In this document: in pieces, positions 1-7,414 of the stretch
Layout: each line of letters starts with the position of its first letter
Numbering within the stretch: position 1 is the stretch's first letter
DNA from: Fibrobacteraceae bacterium
Lineage (GTDB): Bacteria > Fibrobacterota > Fibrobacteria > Fibrobacterales > Fibrobacteraceae
Assembly (NCBI GenBank): GCA_021443045.1
Contig: JABUUT010000042.1
Span: 36,100-47,669, forward strand
Reading direction: 5' to 3'
DNA length: 11,570 nucleotides
Notes under the pieces: model-generated
The model's input: the letters and a program-made list of their open reading frames with translations, nothing else
Told to the model about the DNA's origin: nothing
Databases searched by the model: none
Program-made: the position numbers and the translations under genes

Positions 1-471
1 AGCGTGGTGAAGATCAACGAATGGCAGACCCACCGCTTTGTAAGCCGCATGCTGGAATCCATGTTCAATACCATCGCCGGTAAACGCATCGCGGTGTTCG
101 GTTTTGCATTCAAGGCAAACACCGGCGACACCCGCGAAAGCCCAGCCAACCTGGTGGTGCGGGATCTCTTGGCCGAACACGCACTGCCGGTCGTCACCGA
201 CCCCAAGGCCATTCCCGATGCCAAGCGTGACTTGAAGGATGTGCTGGAACAGGTGCAATTTGAGGAAGACGCCTACAAGGCTGCTGAAGGTGCCCACGCT
301 GTGGTGGTCTGCACCGAATGGAAATGTTTTGCGGAATTGGACTGGAAGCGCATTTACAGTTCCATGGCAAAGCCCGCTTTTGTGTTCGATGGAAGAAATA
401 TTTTGGACGCCGAAGCCCTTCGCAAGATTGGGTTCGAAGTTGTCTGCATTGGTAAGGGTACTGCGGAGTAG
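1..471 (+). CDS. ugd: UDP-glucose 6-dehydrogenase, C-terminal part (5' end outside window)
   Basis: Oxidises UDP-glucose to UDP-glucuronate with NAD+ in the cytosol, supplying glucuronic acid for polysaccharide synthesis. Frame 1 is open from the first base (AGC GTG GTG AAG), so the gene is cut by the window edge; the GTG at 4 is not a credible start. The 156 visible codons match the C-terminal UDP-binding domain of animal-type UGDH: an 'INEWQTHRF' segment, then 'FGFAFKANTGDTRES' (about residues 33-47 of the fragment), 'GAHAVVVCTEW' (about 97-107), 'AFVFDGRNILD' (about 126-136) and a terminal 'IGFEVVCIGKG'. These blocks align by eye with human UGDH, which has the same order and spacing and 'GFAFKKDTGDTRES'. 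The NAD-binding domain and catalytic Cys lie upstream of the window. GC is about 55% over bases 1-420, clearly higher than in the genes to the right. The stop is followed after 5 bases by a second dehydrogenase gene, implying co-transcription. Confidence 0.5.
   Translation, partial: SVVKINEWQTHRFVSRMLESMFNTIAGKRIAVFGFAFKANTGDTRESPANLVVRDLLAEHALPVVTDPKAIPDAKRDLKDVLEQVQFEEDAYKAAEGAHAVVVCTEWKCFAELDWKRIYSSMAKPAFVFDGRNILDAEALRKIGFEVVCIGKGTAE
465..468 (+). promoter_or_regulatory. Ribosome binding site for the GDP-mannose dehydrogenase gene
   Basis: GGAG lies 8 bases before the ATG at 477 and overlaps the last codons of the upstream UDP-glucose dehydrogenase gene. It supports the start at 477 and translation from the same message. 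Confidence 0.5.
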
Positions 472-476
472 TTTTT

Positions 477-1790
477 ATGTCATCTATCAGTATATTCGGT
501 CTTGGTTATGTAGGTTGTGTGGGCATTGGGTGCTTTGCAAAACTTGGTCATAAGGTTGTCGGTTGTGACGTTGATTTAAATAAGGTGGAGAGAATCAACA
601 AAGGCCTTCCGACAATTGTGGAACGAGATATTGATGATTTGATGAAGGAAGGCTTTGATGCCGGCTTGATTTCTGCAACGATGTCTGCGGAAGAAGCTGT
701 CGCCCAAACCGAAATCTCTTTCCTTTGTGTCGGTACGCCCAATGCGGCGAATGGTCAGTTGGACACGAGTTATCTTGTTTCTGCAGCCCGTTCCATTGGC
801 GTGGCTCTTCGCAACAAGACTCTGTTCCACACGGTTGTTATCCGCAGTACCGTTCCTCCAGGAACCAACGCGACGATTGCTGGCGTGATTGAAAAGGCTT
901 CTGGCAGGGTCGTGAACAAGGACTTTGCGGTAGTCTCTAATCCGGAATTCTTGCGTGAAGGCTCTGCGGTGAAGGATTTTCTGAATCCGCCTATTACAGT
1001 TATCGGTTCCCAGAATAGTGTTGCCGTCAAGATTCTTCGGTCGCTGTACGAACCCTTTGGGTGTGAAATCGCCGAAGTGCCGGAAAAGGTTGCAGAGATT
1101 ATCAAGTTTGTCAATAATTCCTACCATGCGCTGAAGGTTGCCTTTGGTAACGAGGTTGGCGCTATATGCAAGACTTTGGGCATCGACAGCCATATTGTGA
1201 TGAATCTTTTCTGCAAGGATACCTCCTTGAATATATCTCCGTACTATTTTAAGCCAGGCTTTGCGTATGGCGGATCTTGCTTGCCTAAGGACCTAAAGGG
1301 CTTGAACTACATTGCACATTCCAACAATGTAAAAGTTCCTATCCTCGAATCTATTGAATGCAGTAACGACAAGCACATTATTCGCGCCATTGAATTGGCC
1401 AAGTCCTATGGTTGCAAGAATGTCGGTGTAATTGGCTTGACATTTAAAGCGGGCACCGATGATTTGAGAAATTCTGCCTCCACTCGTTTGGCCGAGGCTT
1501 TGATAGGTGCCGGCTACAATGTGAGCATATACGATCGATTTTTGAATATTGCTCGCGAAAAGGAAACCAATCTGACGGATTTAAATAAGCGAATCCCTCA
1601 CTTGCTGCCACTTTTAAAGATTAATTCTGAGGATGTTGTAAAAAATAGTTCGTTGGTTGTCATTACTGTACGCAACCCCGAAATTCCAGAACTGGTTCGC
1701 AAGTATCCTAACGTCCGGTTCATTGACTTGGATCGGGTAAAGGATTCTTCTGTGGAATCCTTGGCGAATTATGAGGGTTTTTGCTGGTAA
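477..1790 (+). CDS. algD: GDP-mannose 6-dehydrogenase (AlgD-like)
   Basis: Oxidises GDP-mannose to GDP-mannuronate using two NAD+ in the cytosol. The 437-residue length matches AlgD. The N-terminal Rossmann motif is 'IFGLGYVG' (residues 6-13), followed by 'FLCVGTP' (82-88), 'VIRSTVPPGT' (121-130) and 'NPEFLREGSAVKDF' (155-168). The active-site stretch 'GFAYGGSCLPKD' (261-272) puts the catalytic Cys at 268, the same number as in Pseudomonas aeruginosa AlgD. Lys210 in 'EIIKF' and Asn214 also match. The C-terminal nucleotide-binding domain carries 'GLTFKAGTDDLRNS' (320-333; AlgD has the same block with minor changes) and the protein ends in EGFCW, like AlgD's EGICW. These AlgD-specific blocks favour GDP-mannose over UDP-glucose as substrate, although a UDP-sugar dehydrogenase cannot be fully excluded by eye. 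It sits 5 bases after a UDP-glucose dehydrogenase and 3 bases before a glycosyltransferase. No Alg8/Alg44 alginate polymerase genes are seen, so the product probably enters a heteropolysaccharide. Confidence 0.5.
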   Translation: MSSISIFGLGYVGCVGIGCFAKLGHKVVGCDVDLNKVERINKGLPTIVERDIDDLMKEGFDAGLISATMSAEEAVAQTEISFLCVGTPNAANGQLDTSYLVSAARSIGVALRNKTLFHTVVIRSTVPPGTNATIAGVIEKASGRVVNKDFAVVSNPEFLREGSAVKDFLNPPITVIGSQNSVAVKILRSLYEPFGCEIAEVPEKVAEIIKFVNNSYHALKVAFGNEVGAICKTLGIDSHIVMNLFCKDTSLNISPYYFKPGFAYGGSCLPKDLKGLNYIAHSNNVKVPILESIECSNDKHIIRAIELAKSYGCKNVGVIGLTFKAGTDDLRNSASTRLAEALIGAGYNVSIYDRFLNIAREKETNLTDLNKRIPHLLPLLKINSEDVVKNSSLVVITVRNPEIPELVRKYPNVRFIDLDRVKDSSVESLANYEGFCW

Positions 1791-1793
1791 TCT

Positions 1794-2996
1794 ATGGGCG
1801 AATTAGTTGGAAAAAAGATTTGCATTGTTGTTGAAAATTTGCCAGTTCCTTTTGACAGACGAGTTTGGCAGGAGGCAACATCTCTTCGTGAGGCTGGTGC
1901 CGAGGTTACGGTAATTTGCCCCAAAACTCAAAAGTATCCATTGGAGTACGAGGAACTTGATGATATAAAAATATATCGCCACCCGCTACCCGAGGCAAAG
2001 AGGAGCTTTGGATATTTTAAAGAGTATTTTTGTGCGTTGTTCCACGAACTTCGCTTGCTGTTAAAAGTATTCCGTAAACAGGGAATCCAGGATGTGATTC
2101 ATGCCTGCAATCCGCCTGACTTGATCTTCATTGCCGCCTTCCCGTTTTTTACGTTTACTCGTTGCGAGTTCCTTTTTGACCATCACGACATCAATCCCGA
2201 GCTTTGGATTGCCAAATTTGGTAAGAAAGGTTGGGGATATCGAGCCATGCTTCTGGTGGAACGAATGACTTATTTCTTTGCCAAGCATGCCATTGTGACA
2301 AACGAATCCTATAAGGAAATCGCCATGCGTCGGGGCAGGAAATGCGAAGAGGATGTTACCGTGGTGCGCAGCGGCCCGAACATCCAGAAATTGAAGGTTG
2401 GACCTGCCAAGGAAGATGTCAAAAAGGGCTTTAAATATCTGGTGGGTTACATCGGTGTCATGGGCAAACAGGAAGGCGTCGACCTTTTGTTGCAGTCTGT
2501 GGATTACATTGTGAAAAAGAAAGGTTGCAAGGACATTCGTTTTTGCATAATGGGAGGGGGACCTGCTTTAGATGAACTCCGTGAAATGAATGAGACCTTG
2601 GGACTTTCGGACTATGTGGAATTCCCCGGTCGCGTTTCGGATGAGTATTTGGCAGATGTTCTGAACACCGCCGATGTTTGCGTAAATCCGGACCTTCCTT
2701 CAGAAATGAACGACAAGTCCACCATGAACAAGATCATGGAATACATGGCATTCGGCAAGCCCATTGTCCAGTTCACATTGAAAGAAGGCAAGTTCAGTGC
2801 TCAGGAAGCATCTCTTTATGCAGAAAATACTAGCATCGAAGACTTCGCCGAGAAAATCTTGTGGCTCTTGGATAATCCAGAAAAGGCTGCGGAAATGGGT
2901 GAATTTGGACGAAATCGCGTGGTGAATGAACTGTGTTGGGATTTTGAAAAGCCAAAGCTCATTGGTGCTTATAAAAAGATACTTAATATTGTTTGA
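1794..2996 (+). CDS. GT-B fold glycosyltransferase, family 4-like
   Basis: Cytosolic or membrane-associated sugar transferase of 400 residues; donor and acceptor cannot be read from sequence. The N-terminal acceptor domain has 'ENLPVPFDRRVWQEA' (residues 14-28), and 'DHHDINPEL' (129-137) is a conserved segment of this subfamily. The C-terminal nucleotide-sugar-binding domain begins near 214 with 'YLVGYIGVMGKQEGVDLLL' (215-233), continues with 'FCIMGGGP' (250-257) and contains 'NDKSTMNKIMEYMAFGKPIV' (306-325), the variant of the GT4 donor loop seen in this subfamily instead of the plain E-x7-E form. No signal peptide or clear membrane span is present. The start at 1794, 3 bases after the preceding stop, has only a poor ribosome site (GAGGG lies about 16 bases upstream), suggesting translational coupling to the dehydrogenase gene. 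Being next to a GDP-mannose dehydrogenase makes a GDP-linked donor plausible but unproven. Confidence 0.5.
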   Translation: MGELVGKKICIVVENLPVPFDRRVWQEATSLREAGAEVTVICPKTQKYPLEYEELDDIKIYRHPLPEAKRSFGYFKEYFCALFHELRLLLKVFRKQGIQDVIHACNPPDLIFIAAFPFFTFTRCEFLFDHHDINPELWIAKFGKKGWGYRAMLLVERMTYFFAKHAIVTNESYKEIAMRRGRKCEEDVTVVRSGPNIQKLKVGPAKEDVKKGFKYLVGYIGVMGKQEGVDLLLQSVDYIVKKKGCKDIRFCIMGGGPALDELREMNETLGLSDYVEFPGRVSDEYLADVLNTADVCVNPDLPSEMNDKSTMNKIMEYMAFGKPIVQFTLKEGKFSAQEASLYAENTSIEDFAEKILWLLDNPEKAAEMGEFGRNRVVNELCWDFEKPKLIGAYKKILNIV

Positions 2997-3037
2997 TTTG
3001 CTTTAAAATCGTTGTGCAATGATTCCTGCCTTTTGGT

Positions 3038-3057
3038 GAAGCTGAACAGGCTTTTTT
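3038..3057 (+). terminator. Possible weak Rho-independent terminator
   Basis: In the 98-base gap after the first GT-B gene, GAAGCT (3038-3043) can pair with GGCTTT (3049-3054), including G-U pairs, around the loop GAACA. It runs into a T6 tract (3052-3057). The stem is short and overlaps the T tract, so attenuation or partial termination is more likely than a strong stop. No convincing -35/-10 pair was found between here and 3095. Confidence 0.5.
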
Positions 3058-3094
3058 ATTTGGTAATGGTCTATTTTTCTATTTTTACCATGGT

Positions 3095-4999
3095 ATGTCC
3101 TTAACTTGGTATATTCAGCGTATTAAAACGTTTTCACCGCAGGAAATTCTGTTTCGCGTGGGGCAGCGTGTTCGAACCCATGTACTTGATAAACGCTTGC
3201 TGAAGAAAGACAACCATGAATCTTTGGCGTTGCCCCCCTGTGCAATTGTAGCAGACGAAACCCGACATAAGGAATATCCGATTTTTGAAAAATCCGTAGA
3301 TATATTCAAACCCATTGACTGGCACTTGGATCTGTCTTCGGGCAAGCGTTTTCCGCAATCCTTTGCCCATAAGATCAATATCCGCTCCGACGAATACGGC
3401 AGCGCCAAGCATGTGTGGGAAGTGAATCGCCAGCTGTTCCTGGTTCATATTGCAAAACTTTACCGTGAGACTCTTGATCGCGATTATCTGGATTTGGTCA
3501 TATATCATTTGACTAGCTGGAAAAATGAGAATCCCTATCTGCTGGGAGTAAACTGGTACAGCAATATCGAGGTGAACATTCGCCTGATTAACTGGGTGTG
3601 TTGTTGGAAACTGCTAGATGCGGAAAACCTGCAAAAGACCGATGCAACATTTGAAAAATTTGTAAGCGAGGTATGGCTGCCCTTGATCAAGGATCATGCG
3701 GAGTATTCCTACAAGCATCCGTCCTTGTACTCCTCGGCAAACAACCATCTGGTTTCCGAATATGCAGGATTGTTTATCGCGGCCTGCTGCTGGGAAATCC
3801 CTCATCGTGAAAAGTATCGCGATTATGCGAAGGTCGGGCTAGAACGGGAAATCCTTTTGCAGAATTCCTCTGACGGGGTTAACCGGGAAGAGGCTGCGGA
3901 ATACATCCAGTTTATTGATGATTTTTTCCTGCTGTCCGCTGTGGCTGGAGACGTTTCAAATTACCCCATCTCGGACACCTACAAGAAACGCCTGCATCAG
4001 ATGGCTCGCTACCTGAATGCCATGCTGGACATGAACTACAACTACCCTATGTATGGTGACGGGGATGACGGCTTTTTGCTGCGTCCGGATGTCGGTGGCC
4101 ATTTCAACAACTTCAGGTCCTTGTTGACCGGATTTGCAACCTTTTTTTGCGATGCAACTTTAAAACGTTCTGATGCCCTGTGGGACGATAAAAATCAACT
4201 GATTTTTGGAGACCAGGGCAAGGCTGTGTTTGAAGCCTTGGATGCTAGTGGAGACCATTCCGACAAGAATGTTTTCTTGCCCCAAAGTGGTCATTACATT
4301 TTTAGAAAGTGCAGTGCGGGGAAGGAAATATATTTGCATTTTGACGCGGCTCCTTTAGGTTTTTTGAGCATTGCGGCCCATGGTCATGCCGATGCGTTGA
4401 GTTTTGTTTTGCACGTGGACGGACTTCCAGTCATGGTTGACTCCGGGACCTTCACGTATCATACCCATAAGGATTGGCGCAAGTATTTTGTAGGAACCCT
4501 TGCCCATAACACCATCCGCATCAATGGAAAGAATCAGGCCACCCAGGCTGGGCCTACCATGTGGCTGAACCACTTTAAGTGCAATACATTGCTAATGGAA
4601 TCAGACTCTGTTACTGCAAGCCACAATGGTTACGAAAAGCTTGGCGTCAAACATATTCGTGAGATAAGTTTTAATCGTGAAAAAGAAGAATTTATTATCA
4701 AGGACTCCTTGAAAGGGAATGTCGGGTTTAATGCTGAAATCCCATTCCATTTGCATCCGAACGCAAAAATTCAGGAGGTTTACAAGGGCGTATTCGAGGT
4801 GATTGTTCCTGGAACTCGTAAGGTTGTCGTGTCAACGGATCCGTCTTTGGATTGTCGTATTGCTGAAGGCGAAGAGAATGCCTTATTGGGTTGGTATTCT
4901 GAGCACTTTGGTGAGAAAGTTCCGTGCAAGGTTATTTATGCCAGCAAGGAATGTTGGGGTACATCTAGTTTTGAAACGAAGGTGAAGGTGTTGTCATGA
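3095..4999 (+). CDS. Heparinase II/III family protein (polysaccharide-lyase fold)
   Basis: Predicted member of the heparinase II/III and alginate-lyase-like superfamily, whose enzymes cleave uronic-acid-containing polysaccharides by beta-elimination; some members sit in polysaccharide biosynthesis loci. The 634 residues show the usual layout. Helical (alpha/alpha) N-terminal domain: 'RIKTFSPQEILFRVGQ' (9-24), 'NWYSNIEVNIRLINW' (153-167), 'SSANNHLVSEYAGLF' (213-227) with the conserved Asn-His, and 'REEAAEYIQFIDDF' (264-277) with a candidate catalytic Tyr270. Beta-sandwich domain: 'HGHADALSF' (429-437), 'VDSGTFTYH' (448-456) and 'AHNTIRING' (470-478), which hold conserved His residues. No signal peptide is visible; the N-terminus is the normal family start, supporting ATG 3095 despite a poor ribosome site. 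It is preceded by the longest gap in the window, so it may begin a second transcription unit. Its stop overlaps the next start (ATGA). Catalytic activity and substrate are not proven; a modifying or non-catalytic role is possible. Confidence 0.5.
   Translation: MSLTWYIQRIKTFSPQEILFRVGQRVRTHVLDKRLLKKDNHESLALPPCAIVADETRHKEYPIFEKSVDIFKPIDWHLDLSSGKRFPQSFAHKINIRSDEYGSAKHVWEVNRQLFLVHIAKLYRETLDRDYLDLVIYHLTSWKNENPYLLGVNWYSNIEVNIRLINWVCCWKLLDAENLQKTDATFEKFVSEVWLPLIKDHAEYSYKHPSLYSSANNHLVSEYAGLFIAACCWEIPHREKYRDYAKVGLEREILLQNSSDGVNREEAAEYIQFIDDFFLLSAVAGDVSNYPISDTYKKRLHQMARYLNAMLDMNYNYPMYGDGDDGFLLRPDVGGHFNNFRSLLTGFATFFCDATLKRSDALWDDKNQLIFGDQGKAVFEALDASGDHSDKNVFLPQSGHYIFRKCSAGKEIYLHFDAAPLGFLSIAAHGHADALSFVLHVDGLPVMVDSGTFTYHTHKDWRKYFVGTLAHNTIRINGKNQATQAGPTMWLNHFKCNTLLMESDSVTASHNGYEKLGVKHIREISFNREKEEFIIKDSLKGNVGFNAEIPFHLHPNAKIQEVYKGVFEVIVPGTRKVVVSTDPSLDCRIAEGEENALLGWYSEHFGEKVPCKVIYASKECWGTSSFETKVKVLS
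4984..4990 (+). promoter_or_regulatory. Ribosome binding site for the second GT-B gene
   Basis: GAAGGTG ends 5 bases before the ATG at 4996, inside the end of the heparinase-family gene. Together with the ATGA stop/start overlap it supports the chosen start and coupled translation. Confidence 0.5.
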
Positions 5000-6054
5000 T
5001 TGAAAATGTTCGACATATTGGCCCTGCCCTCTACGTTCAGGGTGGCATCAGTTCTGTATTGGTGAGTTACAAGAAATTGTTTGGCATTCCGGAATCAAAT
5101 TTTATCGCCAGCTACAATGGTTCTTTTGTTAAGTCTTTGCCCGTGCTTTTTTTTGTATGTTTGAAACTTTTGCTTTGTCCAGAAAAAAATGTGGCCTGTT
5201 ATCAGATCCATACATCTTTCAACGGAAGTTTCCTCCGTAAGTTCATAATCAGTCTTTGTCTTCGATTTCGTGGAAAGAAATACATCGCCCACATCCATGG
5301 TAGTCTTTTCAAGGAATTTTGCTGCAAGGCTCCTAACATTCTCAAATGTTGCATTCGTTCATATTTCCTTCATTCTCAAATGGTAATTTGCATTACTCCG
5401 GACATGCGGGAATTTATGGATGAGTTTGTAGGGAAGGGGCGGTGTCGATTTGTTGTGGTTCCCAATCCTTGCCAGACAATTGCTGAAAAGCCTATAGACT
5501 TGGCATCCCATGAAAAGCCTGTTAAGATTGTTTTTTCTGGACGTTTTGGCCACCGTAAGGGGGTCTATGATTTAATTCAGGCTTTTTCTTTGGCTGAATT
5601 CAATGTTCCCGTGGAAATGTACTTGTTCGGTGACGGTGAGTTTGACAAGGTCCGTTCTGTGGCGGAAGCGTCGTCTCGAAAAGAAAAAATTCATGTGTCA
5701 GGCTGGTTGACTCACGGTGAATATCTAAAGCGTCTTGTGGAATTTGATTTGCTGGTGCTCCCTTCTTATGCGGAGACCTTCGGTATGAGCCTTGTGGAGG
5801 CTATGGGCCTTGGCATTCCTGTGATTTCAACCTTTTCCGGAGGAGTCCCTTATGTGGTTGAAAACGGTCAGGATGGTTTTCTGATTGACGCGGGGGATGT
5901 CCAATCTCTTGCAGAAAAGTTAAAAATTCTTGCTGATGATGATTCCCTTCGTATAGAAATGGGAAAAACTGCCTGGAAATCTTGCAAAACGAAGTTTACT
6001 GGTGATGTTGTGCTGAATTTGCTGGAAGAATATTATCAAAAGATGGATGGTTAA
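4996..6054 (+). CDS. GT-B fold glycosyltransferase, family 4
   Basis: Retaining-type GT4 sugar transferase of 352 residues; sugar specificity unknown. The N-terminal domain carries the Gly-rich 'YVQGGISSVLVSY' (13-25) typical of the acceptor domain and a hydrophobic patch (about 47-61) that may aid membrane association. The donor domain is canonical: 'VFSGRFGHRKGVYDLIQAF' (179-197) provides the phosphate-binding Arg/Lys pair, 'LFGDGEF' (210-216) and 'VSGWLTHGEY' (234-243) follow, and 'ETFGMSLVEAMGLGIPVIST' (260-279) contains the E-x7-E motif (Glu260, Glu268). 'SGGVPYVVENGQDGFL' (281-296) completes the nucleotide-sugar site. All key residues are present, so it should be active. Its ATG overlaps the heparinase-family stop (ATGA) and its end overlaps or abuts the polymerase start, so this block is read as one operon. 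A T8 run at 5147-5154 lies early in the coding sequence. Confidence 0.5.
   Translation: MIENVRHIGPALYVQGGISSVLVSYKKLFGIPESNFIASYNGSFVKSLPVLFFVCLKLLLCPEKNVACYQIHTSFNGSFLRKFIISLCLRFRGKKYIAHIHGSLFKEFCCKAPNILKCCIRSYFLHSQMVICITPDMREFMDEFVGKGRCRFVVVPNPCQTIAEKPIDLASHEKPVKIVFSGRFGHRKGVYDLIQAFSLAEFNVPVEMYLFGDGEFDKVRSVAEASSRKEKIHVSGWLTHGEYLKRLVEFDLLVLPSYAETFGMSLVEAMGLGIPVISTFSGGVPYVVENGQDGFLIDAGDVQSLAEKLKILADDDSLRIEMGKTAWKSCKTKFTGDVVLNLLEEYYQKMDG
6045..6050 (+). promoter_or_regulatory. Candidate ribosome site bearing on the polymerase start
   Basis: GGATGG ends 5 bases before the in-frame ATG at 6056. The longer alternative start at 6047 lies within this motif and has no comparable site of its own. 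This favours 6056, 1 base after the preceding stop, without excluding 6047. Confidence 0.5.
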
Positions 6055-7414
6055 GATGCTCAATATGGCCGTCTTACTAATGTTCTTTCTGCTTTTTGCG
6101 TTTATGCTGCTTGGGGACAAGAAAAATGCCTATGTCTGGGTGTTTGTAAGCTTGGTGCTATTCCCGCCCTGTATTTACTTTATGCAAAGTCCTCAGGTGT
6201 CGCCGCAGCAGGCGTTCCTGTATGCATTTTTTATTGTCGCTTTAATTTGGAATCGCTCCGCATTCTTTGATGGAATATTTAAGCATCCTTTGCGAATCCC
6301 CTTGTTGTTGCTCCTTCTCTCTTTGATGGCTACTGCGGTTCTTAATGGGGATGGAGTGTCTGGTATGTATAATGGATTCCGTTACTATATGGAAAATTAT
6401 GCCTATCTGATTGTAGCCTTTATTGGTGGCTTAAATTATAAGAGTATTCGCATTGAAGACAAATGGTTTTATCCTATTGTTATTATGTGTGTTTTTGGGG
6501 TGATTGAATTTGTCGCAAAAAACAATTATGTATTTCCGCTTATTTGTCAAGCGTTCCCCTATTACGATGGGTATTATGATTTGGGTAGTGCGGTTTCCGC
6601 TTCAAGAACCTATCGTTCCAGAATATTCATAACCACTACTCATCCTACTGTCTTGGGAAGTATTTTATGCAGTTCCTTGATGATGCTGACTTGCCGTTTG
6701 AAGGAACTGAATTGGCGGAAGGGTAAATCTTGGATTGCTTGGTGCTGCCTCATTTTACTGGTGGCCCTTTCCGGGTCTAGAACCGCTTGGGTTTGCTCTC
6801 TAATTGGCCTTACGATATACGGTTTTATGAAGGTCGGAATTCGCACGAAGTTTATGATTATCGTGGTTCTTGGATTTGGAATGGCATGGATGGCTCCGAA
6901 AGCCATTGAATCCTTTGATGTGGAGGGCCAAGGGAGTTCCATGAGCTTGCGACAGGAACAGATGCTGTTCTCCTATTTGCATTTCTTGAAGAGTCCTATT
7001 TATGGAAACGGAGTTCGATATACCAGTAAATACGTGATGGAACGTGATACTTATAACGATCGTGTTGTAGATAACGAAATTGGTGGACTTGAGTCGGTCA
7101 TTTTTTTTCAATTGATTGACTATGGTCTCTTTGGCTTTGTATCCTATTTGCTTCTGTTCCTATTTGCGTTTATTTATTTCTTTAGACGAAGGAAATCTAG
7201 TTATGGGCAAACAGGTTTCCTTGTGACGGTGAGTTTCTTCATTTTTGCGTGTCTTTCCGGTGAAATAGGCGGTAACAATACGTATGCCTATATGTTGATT
7301 GGTTATTGTATGGGTGCCTGCCGTGTTGAAGAAGATGACGAAACCGAAGAAGATTCTGAAAAAAAGAAGAAGAGTGCCGAAAAAAAAGTTAATCTCTGTG
7401 AGGCTGATGTATGA
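6047..7414 (+). CDS. O-antigen polymerase/ligase-like membrane protein (Wzy-like)
   Basis: Integral inner-membrane protein of 455 residues (452 if started at 6056), most likely the Wzy polymerase joining lipid-linked repeat units on the periplasmic side; an O-antigen ligase of the same superfamily is the alternative. I see about 11-12 hydrophobic segments, the clearest near residues 5-22, 28-46, 55-68, 84-98, 118-128, 142-157, 200-214, 229-260, 267-283, 350-379 and 389-405. The O-antigen ligase/polymerase domain signature is 'LSGSRTAWVCSLIGLTIYG' (241-259), preceded by 'FITTTHPTVLGS' (194-205). A large loop (about 284-348) holds 'LRQEQMLFSYLHFLKSPIYG' (301-320) and 'DNEIGGLES' (342-350), as in family members. 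Unusually, it ends with a charged tail of about 30 residues, acidic at 428-438 and then Lys-rich at 439-447. T8 (7101-7108) and A8 (7380-7387) tracts occur in the gene. The next gene overlaps its stop (ATGA). Confidence 0.5.
   Translation: MVKMLNMAVLLMFFLLFAFMLLGDKKNAYVWVFVSLVLFPPCIYFMQSPQVSPQQAFLYAFFIVALIWNRSAFFDGIFKHPLRIPLLLLLLSLMATAVLNGDGVSGMYNGFRYYMENYAYLIVAFIGGLNYKSIRIEDKWFYPIVIMCVFGVIEFVAKNNYVFPLICQAFPYYDGYYDLGSAVSASRTYRSRIFITTTHPTVLGSILCSSLMMLTCRLKELNWRKGKSWIAWCCLILLVALSGSRTAWVCSLIGLTIYGFMKVGIRTKFMIIVVLGFGMAWMAPKAIESFDVEGQGSSMSLRQEQMLFSYLHFLKSPIYGNGVRYTSKYVMERDTYNDRVVDNEIGGLESVIFFQLIDYGLFGFVSYLLLFLFAFIYFFRRRKSSYGQTGFLVTVSFFIFACLSGEIGGNNTYAYMLIGYCMGACRVEEDDETEEDSEKKKKSAEKKVNLCEADV
7398..7403 (+). 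promoter_or_regulatory. Ribosome binding site for the first GT2 gene
   Basis: GTGAGG ends 7 bases before the ATG at 7411, inside the end of the polymerase gene. It supports the ATGA-overlapping start. Confidence 0.5.

Noticed and set aside
576..1193. Long minus-strand open frame (205 codons) opposite the GDP-mannose dehydrogenase gene
   Set aside because: The + strand frame has clear AlgD motifs throughout. The minus-strand translation shows no recognisable domain and is best explained as a shadow of coding bias.
1..1790. Tandem duplication origin of the two dehydrogenase genes
   Set aside because: Their C-terminal motifs differ strongly (NTGDTRES versus GTDDLRNS) and each resembles a different family branch, so they are not recent copies.
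7268..7276. GGCGGTAAC resembling the ops/JUMPstart element of polysaccharide operons
   Set aside because: It is an imperfect match inside a coding sequence, far from any operon start, and is expected by chance.
7380..7403. A8 tract near the end of the polymerase gene as a programmed frameshift producing a fusion with the next glycosyltransferase
   Set aside because: The -1 frame is the glycosyltransferase frame, but it hits TGA at 7405-7407 before the ATG at 7411, so no fusion protein can form. The next gene also has its own ribosome site.
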